In this document: positions 10,300 through 20,189 of the stretch, one piece after another | How the letters are laid out: the number at the start of each line of letters is the position of its first letter | How positions within the stretch are numbered: position 1 is the first letter of the stretch | DNA from: Phytophthora hibernalis | Lineage: Eukaryota; Oomycota; Peronosporomycetes; Peronosporales; Peronosporaceae | Assembly: GCA_012656075.1 (NCBI GenBank) | Contig: JAAKBF010000049.1 | Span: 741,662-805,661, forward strand | Direction of reading: 5' to 3' | Length of the DNA stretch: 64,000 nucleotides | Notes under the pieces: model-generated | Seen by the model: the letters and a program-made list of their open reading frames with translations, nothing else | Databases searched by the model: none | Told to the model about the DNA's origin: nothing | Made by a program: the position numbers and the translations under genes

Positions 10300-11385
10300 T
10301 CAAGAATTAATCCTGGACGCGTTCTACATCCTTCCGCTTAAGCTCCTAGACGCATGTTTAGCTGTGCTTCCAGTTTCGAACACGGAAGCAAGTGCCATCT
10401 CTGTGGATGACCCTTCTTCGCAAGGTGCGGTTGCCCAAACGATGGTGGAAACTGTGCAGATCAAGGACGTATGCACCTTTTCTCGAAAACCAATTGAGAC
10501 CTTCAAGCGTATTCAAAATTTGAAGACCGCAAGCGATCTGGGCGTGGATGTGCTCAAGTGGTTGCACGCGGAAGGTATTTCGTCACTCCCAGCTCACTAC
10601 CACGGCCTGGCGAAAGATGTTGCGGATGACATCTTGAATTCGTACCCGTACAAAGAGCTGCCACATCTCCCTCGACTTTCTGACTACATGTACCAAATGC
10701 TGTACAGGGCGACGCCACCAACGTGGCTGATAGATGCCGCTCTCCGCTCTTGTTGCGAACGGTTGATAACGGATTATGGAGAGTGTCGATTCGCGGGATA
10801 CGCCACAGCAAGCGCGATGTCCAACAGAACGAGGAACAAGGACGCAAGACAGGTAGATGTCAAAACAAGAGACAGGATCCTGAAAGAAGTTCGTGAAGTG
10901 GGCGTGGACACCATCTTCCTACCCGTGATCTTTATGAACGCACACTGGTGCTGCCTCGTTATCAAGGCCCAGGCCAAGAGGATATTCTTCTACGACCCGC
11001 TCAATCAGGCTCCTTACAAGAACGCATGTCTTGAGATTGCCACGCATCTTAGGTCAGTGGGATGCAAGACTTCGATGCGGTGGCGCAGAACAACCCCATC
11101 CAGTTTGACGCGTTCAGCTGCGGCGTGTACGTCTGCTGGATGTTCATCCGACACGCAGTGCACGGAATCAGGGTGGACATGACAGCGACGTCGCTTCCAA
11201 GACGCCGTGTCGAGTTGTTCTTCTACTTGAAGGAAGGGCGACTGCTCGCAGTGGAGCCCTCGACGGCTACTGGACATCCACGGGCTGACGACAAGGATAA
11301 TCCCCACCGCCAAGCCAGGAACAGGAAGAGGAACAGCTTCCAGCGATACAGGAACAGCTTCCATCCACCCAGGAACACCTTCTAG
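10300..11385 (+). pseudogene. Ulp1-like cysteine protease (peptidase C48) domain of the MULE
   Basis: SUMO-protease-fold domain often carried by MULEs. The catalytic set is visible in order: His in NAHWCCLVI, Asp in IFFYDPLNQ, Gln in NNPIQFD and Cys in FSCGVYVCWMF. The frame shifts by one base near 11055-11070, between ATHLRS and the Gln segment. A basic, Pro/Arg-rich tail follows to TAG at 11383-11385. The reading frame is open upstream to 10297, directly abutting the MULE stop at 10293-10295. One base shift would fuse the two into a single polypeptide (AAQELILDAFYILP follows the MULE tail). Confidence 0.75.
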
Positions 11386-12007
11386 CCAGCCAAGCCGACC
11401 AGTAACTCGACCACGTGTGTTTACAGCTACCAGCCTCTCGTTAACAGCACGAATACATGTAACTTTTCATTTCAGTTTGTTTCTTGGTACATATAACACT
11501 CTCCTCACCGCAGAACAAATCACTGCATCTCCACTCAAGTCGGCCTGCGGATGTCTGCAGCTCTCGTACACTACATTATGGCCCATAACTCTTCCTGCCA
11601 GGATTAAACCCATGTTTTGAACAGGATTAATCCTGGATCACCCTGGACCCCACATTTATATCTTTCACATCACGATTATATCTTGCACATCCTTCTCGTC
11701 CTCACATAACGTTCTGGGAACCTTCTCGAACCTAATCGAATATTTTCCATATGATCCCCATGCCAAGTATGACCGGGTGTATGAAGGATTAATCATGTGT
11801 ATAATCATGATAATTTCCATTACTATAAATACTGGACCCCAACGGCTGCCAAAAATAAATTGTAAAAATGTCCTTCCGTTAGTTATTCCGTTTTCTTCGG
11901 ATCAGCGTATAATAAATTATTCAGTACTAATATTTCCGTATATTTGCAGTAAGGCCTCGCAAAAGATCATTAATGCGTACCCTTGACAATGTGGGTCCTA
12001 CACCCAA
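11386..12007. other. A/T-rich non-coding stretch after the MULE
   Basis: No coding signal. GGATTAATCCTGGATCACCCTGGACCCCAC at 11622-11651 and AATAAATTATTCAGTA at 11910-11925 are word-like. The second also occurs at 6253-6268, so it may be a repeat tied to this insertion. Confidence 0.35.
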
Positions 12008-13009
12008 CTACTTCTTACCTATTCCCTTCTTGGTGGTCCTGGCTGGCTTGATGGGTTCGTCGATGACGGCGATCTGGTTTTCATACACGCAGAACATCTC
12101 CGGCGTCACCTCCAGCAGATACGTGGCTGTCGCTGAATCAGCAGCTGGCCCTGGTCCGTCTTGGACAGCGACAAGCAGCAGACGAACTTCTTGCCCAGGA
12201 TCTTGCTAGCGTCCTTGATGTTGACCCCCTCAAAGTCCTCCTGACCCATGACGAAAGTGAGGAGCTTGCGGCCCTTGCGCGAACTCTTGGAGTTGATCAA
12301 CATGCAGTTCTCCTTCCGCTTGGCAGCCTCCTCGATCTTGTTGTTGATCCTCTTCTCGACGGTCTTGTCCACCACTTCGAGCGTGATATCCTCCGCGATC
12401 TACTGCTCCACCTCCAGCAGCTCCACCACCGTGTGATTGTACGTGGCGATCACGACGTCGGGGGAGTGCTAGGTCAGTCAGGGCTCGCACTCGTTAAACA
12501 GGGGCTGTACGCACAGTACTCGGGCGGGAACGTGTCAATGGGGAAGTACAGCACGTTGTTAAACTTGTCCTGGCAGTCTTCTTCCAGTTCTTCTTCCTCC
12601 TCTTCCTCCTCGTCGTCCGAGTCACCAAGTTCCGGTCCGTACTTCTTTACTAATGCGACGAAGACCTTGGCATCCTTGTCCTTGTACTTGGCCAGCACCG
12701 AGGGCACGCCGTCTGCCGTTTCGGGGTTGTACTTGTGGTAGAAGGCACGCAGATGCTGGTGGTTGAAATTCGACTCTTCATCCTCTTCTTTCTGTTGTTC
12801 TTCTTCGCTAGCGCCGTCGAAGTGCTCGTTCTATGTAGATTCAGGCCCGTACTTCTTCGAGCACCGAGAACATCTGCGCCTCGCGGCCCAGCTCCAGCGC
12901 TGCGCTCCAGCACACCGTTGATCTCGTGCAGCTTGTCGGTATTGTATTTGCTGTAGCAGCGTCGCGGTGGACCTGCAGCTTGAATACTGGCCACAAAAAT
13001 GTGGTCCAC
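12008..13009 (-). pseudogene. DENR/SUI1-like translation factor fragment with KYGPE modules
   Basis: Minus-strand coding spread over several frames. Two copies of a motif ending in KYGPE occur first (about 12980-12830 and 12750-12620), the second with VPSVLAKYKDKDAKVF and FVALVKKYGPEL. A poly-Glu stretch follows, then VLYFPIDTFPPEYCAYSP, the DENR N-terminal Cys motif. Downstream are EKRINNKIEEAAKR and RKGRKLLTFVMGQEDFEG, KDASKILGKKF (SUI1-like fold), then TYLLEVTPEMFCVYENQIA and a Lys-rich end, stop at 12008-12010. DENR promotes ribosome recycling and re-initiation in other eukaryotes. Frame breaks near 12120, 12420-12480, 12740 and 12890 make it non-functional as read. It lies inside the 8-kb insert. 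Confidence 0.55.
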
Positions 13010-13056
13010 AAACGTTTTCGTTAATGCAACATTTCCTAATGTTGTATGAATGTTAT

Positions 13057-13104
13057 CCAGGTTACACTTACGTAGTACCGTGGAACTACGTAAGCGTAAC
13101 CTGG
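13057..13104. repeat. Long hairpin near the right end of the insert
   Basis: Two 20-base arms (13057-13076 and 13085-13104, starting CCAGGTTACACTTACGTAGT) pair with one mismatch around the 8-base loop ACCGTGGA. About 45 bp inside the right boundary of the insertion. Confidence 0.7.
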
Positions 13105-13147
13105 GTAAACATTAATCCGTTGGGATTGTCCATCCCTCATTCTTCGG

Positions 13148-13157
13148 TATTCCCAGT
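13148..13157. repeat. 10-bp inverted repeat, right partner of 5081-5090
   Basis: TATTCCCAGT, the exact reverse complement of 5081-5090. SUMT-homologous sequence resumes at the very next base (ATAGCCACAAAG on the plus strand). Confidence 0.4.
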
Positions 13158-13430
13158 ATAGCCACAAAGTTGGTGTTCAGCGTCTTGTGCGTCACTGGAA
13201 TGTTGGCCGTCGCAGAATTCCCGGCACCACCTCGAATTTGCACTGGTTTCTGCACAGTGCACGGATCTCCGAGTGCACACCGAAGACCATGGGGTCGCCT
13301 CTGAGGCGGACGACAATGTGTCCACGACGACATCTGTCCGCCAGGACGGTATCAATGTCCACCTGCTTGGCTGATGCCCCTCTCTTGCCCACGCTACAAT
13401 CTCGCAGTCTTTGGGGATGAACGCATTTGA
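13158..13430 (-). pseudogene. Middle part of the second SUMT gene
   Basis: Minus-strand match to codons of the SUMT gene at 42197-43062. It reads KRGASAKQVDIDTVL, GHIVVRL, DPMVFG, IRALCRNQCKFEVVPGI, ATANIPVTHKTL and NTNFVAI, then ends exactly where the fragment at 4641-5060 takes up. Several one- and two-base losses break the frame (one Gly codon of the GGDPMVFG motif is missing). The part upstream of the CEI(V)YVGKRG segment is not present. Confidence 0.85.
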
Positions 13431-13832
13431 TGGTCACATGCATTCACACGCAACGCATAGCATTTCGTTGAATTTGAAGTCGTGATTGTTTTCGGTAGCG
13501 GTGCTCCGTTTAAGTCCGAATTCGACCACATTTTATGATATAATGTACCATTTTGATACTACATGTAGATTTTCACTATTTCTTGATGCGCCTGATTCAT
13601 GGGTAGAAATGTAAAAATTAAATATATTTTCATGAAAAACCAAACAATCTAAAACAATAACCTAAATAGGTAAGTAGGGATAGAAATGACGTGAAAAGAC
13701 TTTGCATACAAAAGAAAAGACAAATACCGAAGACGGTTTGCAGCTGCTCTGCAACACTTAAAATTATTGCTGTCCCAGGATAATTTACTACAGTAGTATT
13801 GTGAAAGTCATGCAGGATGTCCTATAAATCGA
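13431..13832. other. Non-coding, A/T-rich
   Basis: I see no gene, repeat or RNA here. Confidence 0.4.
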
Positions 13833-14012
13833 CCGAGTTACCGCGTTAATAAGAAGCACAACCCCGATTTGCTATATATTGACGGGGTGAACTTATTTTA
13901 GATGTCAGTCCTCACTGAGGACTGATCTGCAGATTTGAAGTTCGTTTTATTAGCGGCCTCTCCAACCGATTTATAATTGATGACACCAGAATGCCCATGC
14001 TTGACTGGGCAT
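13833..14012 (+). repeat. Dispersed repeat with terminal hairpin, copy A
   Basis: About 180 bases matching the minus strand of 53977-54155. Shared blocks include ACCGCGTTAATAAGAAGCAC, TTGCTATATAT, GTCAGTCCTCA and CCTCTCCAACCGATTTA. It ends with a 10-bp stem hairpin, AGAATGCCCA...TGGGCATTCT (13991-14018). Both copies end CTRA after the stem. Non-coding. Confidence 0.75.
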
Positions 14013-14399
14013 TCTGAGCGTCTACAACATAATATGTTGTATGATTACGAGATCTACCCACGATTTATGTACAAATTAAAAGGACCCGATGCAGAAATAT
14101 CCACAACTTAACCCATTGCATATCCTACGAGGATTGCTTTACCGCCTTATTCAACAGGTCAAAGCAATCGGTTTCTAAGGCCGTGCACTAGCGCCCGGAT
14201 GAGCTCTGAAATTCACATGTCAAATGAAATGATAAGTGTATTACGTTAACTAGAGATTTGGGCTGGTAGTGATTTTTTTACCAGTAGCACATTTGGGTGT
14301 AAACGTACTACTGAAGCTGATAGAAACAGACTCAATTCTTTGTGAGTCAAAACGTGTCAATCAGGAAAATCCTAAACCATTTTCCGTTTTTACCGTCAG

Positions 14400-14641
14400 A
14401 CCCAATGATATCTTCTGCTCGGCCCACCGTTCGGGAGCTCGTATGCGCGGCCCCACTGTCGGCCAGCAGGGGAGAAACTGGTGGGTGAAACCGATATCGT
14501 TGGTTGTGAGCGGAACGTCCAGGATCAGCTTCAGCAAGCTGAACAGCGCAGGAAGCAGGAGCTACATCGTTTTGGTGATCAGCGAGGAGGATCAACACCC
14601 ATTAGGTGATGCTCTGCTTGTGAAACCTACTGTGGAGGAAG
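14400..14641 (+). pseudogene. Glucosidase II alpha-like (GH31) remnant, upstream piece
   Basis: Endoplasmic-reticulum glucosidase II trims glucose from N-glycans; this is a remnant of its C-terminal part. Reading into the copia element, the last codons are HPLGDALLVKPTVEE, the GH31 motif after the catalytic barrel. They continue exactly in the downstream piece after the element is removed. Farther upstream the resemblance is poor (an AHRSGA stretch recalls the AH.EG..VMRP segment), so the 5' part is decayed or rearranged. Confidence 0.65.
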
Positions 14642-15025
14642 TGTTGCGATTGACACTTCGCAGTCTCTGTCTGGATACCTAGGTTGGCGTGTGCATACAG
14701 CTACTGATGTAGCCTGCTGGGGCACGCGATATATTGGTTGATTGGTGAAGAGGCACGAGTGCTGAAAGGTGATTGGCTGGGCTACCCCAAATACGGTATC
14801 GTGATTGGCTGACAACTTCAACTGATTATGATCTTCTGATGGGTATCGTTGGGCCGCGCTGGACCGTATCTCAAATCGTTTGGCCGCGCATTAAGAGAGA
14901 ACGGTAAGGGCATTGCATTTGTAGGAGAGTCAGGTAGACCAAGACACTTAACTCAATTGAGCTCACTTTCGGATTTCCTTCCTACCCCTCATCTCGACTT
15001 CCAAGCTACGTCTACATTCGCAATT
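14642..15025 (+). repeat. 5' LTR of copia element 1
   Basis: About 384 bp starting TGTTGCGATTGACACTTCGC and ending CTACATTCGCAATT. A primer-binding-like TGGTTATGAGCCCA (compare initiator tRNA-Met sites) follows at 15025. Contains repeated ATTGG words (CCAAT boxes on the other strand) at 14733-14812. Confidence 0.8.
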
Positions 15026-15077
15026 GGTTATGAGCCCAAGCTACGCTGACACCGTCAAACTCGTGTAAGGCAACTAC

Positions 15078-16262
15078 TTCCTCTGGGAGTTCAACATGAG
15101 GATGAAGCTCTCGCGCAAGGGACTACTGGCCCACATCATCAAGCCAGAGTTCGACGCGCTGAGCGATCGCTCCACGGCACAATGAAAGATGGACGATCTG
15201 AAAGCCCTTGGTGTGATTGCTAGAGATGTGAGTCTCACATACCAAGTATACATCCGTGGAGCGACATCAGCTGTCGACTCGTGGCACATGCTCGAGGAGC
15301 AGTTCAACAAAACATTGAAGAACCGACTCATCGTCACCAAGAAGTTGCACAACTTCAAGATGGAGCCCGGTACGCGGTTCGCGGTGCACGTCGACTAGTT
15401 CAAGGAGATCGTCTTGCAAATGGAGACGATCGGGGAGCCTTTGGATGATATCCGACAGCTCGTGTTGCTGCTCGGTAGTTTGACGGACGAGTACCGGATG
15501 ATCAGTACCGTCCTCGAGAACCGCCTAACATGACGTTGGCGTACGCGATCCAAACTCTCTCTGGTGTTGAAGCCTCGGATGAAACGTCATCGGCTCAACA
15601 GAAGGCGTTCGTGGCCAAGAAGGACCACGGCAAGCGCAAGTTCACGGGCCAGTGCTTCTATTGCGAGAAGCCTGGGCACAAGCAAACAGTGCCGCAAGAA
15701 GAAGGCCGACGAGGGACGCGGACAAGTCGCGAGAGAGACATCCGACTTCGCGTTCACGGCAACGAGTTCGATGAGCAAGAATGAGTGGCTTGTCGACTCT
15801 GGTGCAAGCTCGCACATGATCAACGTCCGAGACAAGTTCGTGTCCATGAAGGAGCTGAAGACGCCAGTCCGCATCACTATTGCGGATGGCACGAAGATCG
15901 ACGCAGTTGCAATGGGCACCGTCGGGTTGAAGATGATGGACGGGACGTCTGTCACGCTGTCGAATGTTCTGTACATCCCTGAGGTTGATGGAAGCCTGAT
16001 CTCGGTAGCGAAGCTGGCCGAGAAGGACGTTGTCGCGCAGTTCAGCAAGGACAAGTGTGTCTTTCGCTTTGGCGACGCAAACGTCATGGAGGCCAAACGA
16101 TGTGGAAACGTGTACAAGCTGAAGACAGTGGGGACGAGGTGTGGTGCTGCAACAACACCTCGTAAGGAGCCGTGGAGCGTGTTGCACGCACGCCTAAACC
16201 ACATGCCGCGGGTTATGGAAGCACCTATGACTGTGGACGTTAGTGCAGGTTGCTGCATGGGG
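15078..16262 (+). pseudogene. Copia gag, zinc knuckle, protease and pre-integrase of element 1
   Basis: Gag begins near EFNMRMKLSRKGLLAHIIKP. In-frame stops occur at 15183-15185 (TGA) and 15396-15398 (TAG), and a frame break near 15531. The knuckle CFYCEKPGHKQT is broken by loss of two G before the last Cys, relative to element 2. The aspartic protease motif WLVDSGASSHMI follows, then a copia pre-integrase region (SVLHARLNHMP). A frame break occurs at the GGGG of 16259-16262. Not translatable as one product. Confidence 0.8.
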
Positions 16263-16519
16263 TAAGATGCACGAGGACAACTTCCCTCGCACGCTCAAGA
16301 AGACCGTCACCATCGGGGTACTGGATCTTGTCCACTCTGACGTCATGGGGCCAATGCAGATAAAGACACCTGGTGGCTGTACGTACGTCGTCACGTTTAT
16401 CGACTACTACTCACCTCACGTCACTGTGTACTGCGCGAAGAAGAAGTTGGAAGTCTTGTCAAACTTCAAGATGCTCAAAGCCGACTTGAAAACGCTGCTG
16501 GATACAAGATTAAGCGTCT
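16259..16519 (+). pseudogene. Truncated integrase start of element 1
   Basis: Encodes VLDLVHSDVMGPMQ with the first catalytic Asp, then a diverged FIDYYSPHVTVYCAKKK stretch. It ends where the internal deletion joins the 3' LTR at about 16519-16523. The second Asp and the Glu are lost. Confidence 0.75.
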
Positions 16520-16694
16520 CCGTTCCGCGCTGGGCCGTATCTCAAATCGTTTGGCCGCGCATTAAGAGGAACGGAAGGGTATTACATTTGTAGGAGAGGC
16601 AGGTAGACCAAGACACTTAACTCAATTGAGCTCACTTTCGGATTTCCTTCCTATCCCTCAGCTCGACTTCCAAGCTACGTCTACATTCGCAATT
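16520..16694 (+). repeat. 3' LTR of element 1, 5'-truncated
   Basis: Matches the last 170 bases of the 5' LTR (14858-15025). The first 215 bases of the LTR are missing, removed by the same deletion that took most of pol. Confidence 0.85.
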
Positions 16695-17294
16695 GGAAGG
16701 TGTGGAGGTCACGCACGTGTTCCTGCCGTCCGACAATGCGGACAGCAATACGGTGTGGTACCAGATTACTGACGGGTACAAGCGTTTCGTTGGTGGTAAG
16801 ACATACGAGAACATCGCTGCGTTGGACGTGATTCCGGTGTTTCAGTGTGGTGGTACTATCCTGCCTCGCAAGCAACGTGTGCGCCGCAGCTCGGAGTTCA
16901 TGCAAGACGATCCACTTACGCAGTGGTGACGTTGGACGAGCAATTGGCTGCTCGTGGTGAACTCTACGTCGATGACGAGCGATAGCTAGCTGCTGAGCTG
17001 GAGGGCGAGGGATTGTTGGTTTCGTTCCAGCTGACCAAGGATGGGCTTCAATTGACGGTAACTGCCGTGACCAAGCAGGGCAAGCGCTACACGTCCCTCA
17101 TGTGGCTGGAGCGTATTGAGGTGCACAGTTTCCAGTCGGAGACTAATCTCTCTAACCAGGTGCTAATGGGCGGCGAGCGTGCCATGGACTTCCAGTACGA
17201 CGCCGCCAGTGATCGTCTTGTGCTTCGCAAGCCGCATGTGCCGGTCACGGATGACTGGGAGCTCGGCTTCGTGTACGGCCAAGTTCTCGGGTAA
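16695..17294 (+). pseudogene. Glucosidase II alpha-like (GH31) remnant, downstream piece
   Basis: GH31 C-terminal region: GVEVTHVFLPSDNADS, WYQITDGYKRFVGGKTYEN, LDVIPVFQCGGTILPRK and RVRRSSEFMQDDPLT, closely resembling the proximal and distal beta domains of glucosidase II alpha. A frame break at about 16918 then shows VVTLDEQLAARGELYVDD, with a TAG at 16983-16985 where the DDG motif should continue. The last segment (17013-17294) carries LMWLERIEVHSF and LVLRKPHVPVTDDW, ending TAA. The reading frame across the copia insertion is restored exactly by removing the element and one target copy. Confidence 0.85.
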
Positions 17295-18623
17295 CCAATC
17301 GACCTCGGAGCAGTTGTTGAATCTGTTAGGTCAGCCCAGCTGGTGAACAAGCCTACACATGAACCATCGTATGTACTTTCCGCCATGCAACAAGTTGGTG
17401 CGGTGTAGCAGCAGAACACAGGCAAGCACAACAAGTCAATACATTTCAAGGTGCTGGGAGTCCTCCTGCATTGTTTGGGACGATCGATGATTCTCGATTC
17501 GGATCCATTTAGAGCAGGAACATGTTGCTGTTATGTGTTTGACTCGTTCCCAGGTTTGTGGTATCCGCGCCGGACAAGTCTACGGTCAGAACACATTCAT
17601 GGTCATAGAAAATTTACAAAATTAGGTGAATAAGAAAAATGGTATCGTCTTGGCAATCGGTCGGAGCACGGCAAAATGTCAGCCGTTTCAAAGACCAGCA
17701 CACGGTTGGATAGAGGAGACATCCCTGCCCATTTTGATGCCAATCACAAACTTGAGCGTTTTTGCGCAAGCGCTACCTCTCAAAATCATTCAACGAGAAA
17801 TCCATACAAACTATATTAGCGTTGGGGCAGAGATTAGTCTTGTTGCACACAAAAGGGCTCCACACAAAAGCGCATAGTAAAATCAAGTGTTTTTATGGTG
17901 ACCACCAATCTCTCCCTGCAGTCTGTCTGTGACGTGTGACTACTTGAACGAAGGCAGAACCATTTAGGTGACCATTTATACGCCCGGCGCGGATATGTTG
18001 CCTTCTAGAAAGTGTAGTGAATCACGGGGACACTACAGAGCGCTTCGAACGCAGCTCAATTTATGCGTAGGTTGGTTGCAGCCCGGTAGACCTCAAGCTG
18101 CCAGCTCAGTCGGATTATTGCCTGTCCAGAGGACGTCGCGCACCTTACAAGTTGCAACCTGTACCCCCAGGCTGATCCACTGTTGCGCAACATTCATCAT
18201 GCTATTCGCTCTGTCCAGCATCGAGACAGCACACACCATCAAAGACCTGAACTCCCGTGTGCGTCGCGCTAAGGACCATCTTTGCGAACATCTTTTGCCG
18301 AACAGCGGCTTTTGGTGCTAGGGAAGGAGACTCGTTACCAGTACTCACGCACTCGCTGTTCGAACGAATCAATAAATTTGCCTCTGAAAACCCACCACGC
18401 CACTCCCGCCGAATGACAGACATTCATTTGCCCCAAGCTTGAAAACAATATTTTTGATTTGGATAAGCAAATGAAATGAACCTTTTTAAAATCGCGCTTT
18501 TCACGGGGAGCTCTGAAATTGAGGCGAAGAATGATACTATAATAGCAAGACCCCTCAGTTTGATTGTAAGATATAGCTGCCGATTTATTTACTCATTTTC
18601 ATGAAAGGTGACATACAAAATCT
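17295..18623. other. 3' flank of the GH31 remnant, then unassigned sequence
   Basis: 17295-17460 is likely 3' UTR. The rest shows only short frames (for example 18257-18442) with no recognised family, no repeat I could match in the window and no RNA gene. Confidence 0.4.
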
Positions 18624-18759
18624 AAAATCGCTTCATTAAGGACGGCAAGGGTGTAACTCCACTGCAGCGGGTCAGGAACGAGATTACAAGCTGTACACAA
18701 GGTCGCGCTGCTGCAGGCAGCGACGGCTGTATCTAGAAGGTGGACACAGCCCGGGAAAA

Positions 18760-20186
18760 ACAACGAGGGCCATGTTCAGAAGGGTGAGTACGAAATATGC
18801 TGACAACGAAATACACCGACTGGATGCGGCGAATGGACACTCGGCCCGCGGCGTGCACGACAAGGCCGACAGGCTGGCAGACGCCTGGACCCCTCTCTTC
18901 CAGCAGCAGGGTCCACGCCGGAGGCCAGGGCAGAAGTGCTTAGCTGGCTAGGCGAGAGTGGGCAGTACGCGAACGTGCTAGCAGACCTCAGCAAACCTTT
19001 CACGGAGGCGGAAGTAGCTGCAGCTATTGGAGCCTCTCAGCCTGGCAAGGCCTGTCGGCCAGATAGGCTGGGCAATGATTGGTACAGAGATTTCGCGGAG
19101 CTACTTACACCCATTTTGTCAACGCTCTTCAATTGCTGGTACCGTACTCGTTTCTCGAGGCAGACATATTCTGCTGCCGTGAACCCTCTGAATTTTCGAC
19201 GTTTGGCTTTACTTGACACCGATTACAAGATTTTGACACGGATGGTGGCTACCAGAACCAGCCAAAAGCTGCATTTGATCATGCATCCTAATCAGAACAG
19301 CTTCGAACCGTTCCGGACCATACACGCGACCCTCGAACTGTTCACGGCGGCTCAGGCTGCTGCCCAGACGGACCCGGTCATGGCTGAGGCACTTGCTTTG
19401 CTTTTAGACTTCTGCAAGGCGTACGATTCGGTGGACCACGCGTTCTTGTACGACATCCTGCTGTGGATAGGGTGCCCACACGAGTACGTGGAGGCGATGC
19501 GGAACCTACACGAAGGGACGAAAGTAAGGTTCCTGGTTAATGGCTATAGATCGAGATGGGTCAGCGTCACGTGCGGCATCCGCCAGGGTTGCTCACCGGC
19601 GCCGCTACTCTTCTTACTGGTGCTGGAGGCACTTTACCGACGGATTGACGCAGACCCCAATGTACTAGGGATCAGGCTCAAGAGTCGGGAGGGGCATGTG
19701 ACGCTCAAGGTCGGTGGCTATGCTGACGACACAGCCAGCTACGCCAGGTCAGCCGCTGAAGTGAGGATCATTATGGGGATCACGAGAATGTTTGCGCTGG
19801 CGTCGGGTCTGCACCTCAACGAGGGTAAACCCTGGGTGATAGCGCTCAATCCGGATGCGATCGCCAAGATGGCGGCGTTACTGGCACCACTGCGAGTGCA
19901 GCGGGTCACAGAATTGTCCAGATATCTTGGCATACCGGTAGGTAGCGTACCTGATGAACTGTACACTTGGCAGCTGGCGAGGACGCAGCTAGTGACGAGA
20001 CTGGCGCTAGCGGCGAGGAAGACAATAACCGTGGATCAAAGGAGCATGGTGGTTATGGCGGTCGTCATCCCAAAGCTGATTTTATCGGCAGACATCAATG
20101 GCCAGAGCCCACCACGGTCAATCCTTCCAAAAGACGATACACAACTTTGTGTGGCATGCCAGATTTACGGACGAACCTGTATCTGA
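18760..20186 (+). pseudogene. LINE reverse transcriptase
   Basis: From a leader (DKADRLADAWTPLFQQQ) a frame shift at about 18920 leads into the RT domain. Visible RT blocks are RRLALLDTDYKILTRMV, LLDFCKAYDSVDHAFLYD, VTCGIRQGCSPAPLLF and the catalytic GGYADDTASYARS. About 60 residues appear deleted between RTRFSRQ and FRRLALLD (around 19160-19195), where RT block 1 sequence should lie. Later part KTITVDQRSMVVMAVVIPK is the thumb region. Stop at 20184-20186. Confidence 0.85.
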
Positions 20187-20189
20187 CCG

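Larger units (their letters stand above)
14642..16694 (+). mobile_element. Copia-type LTR retrotransposon, internally deleted copy (element 1)
   Basis: Flanked by the 5-bp target duplication GGAAG (14637-14641 and 16695-16699). It contains a 5' LTR (about 14642-15025), gag, zinc knuckle, protease and the start of integrase. It then jumps into the last part of the 3' LTR at about 16520. Reverse transcriptase and RNase H are missing. Compared with element 2 at 30027 the shared internal part is almost identical. Confidence 0.9.

Noticed and set aside
5061..13157. Calling the 8-kb insert a Helitron
   Set aside because: CTAG at the left edge and a hairpin at the right are suggestive, but the orientation of the two signals is inconsistent and no Rep/helicase is seen. 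The 10-bp inverted repeat argues for a TIR element instead.
15587..16258. Long minus-strand ORFs across the copia protease region (also 30902-31575)
   Set aside because: They are shadows of the gag-protease frame: same length in both copies, no protein family, Ser/Leu/Arg-rich as expected from antisense.
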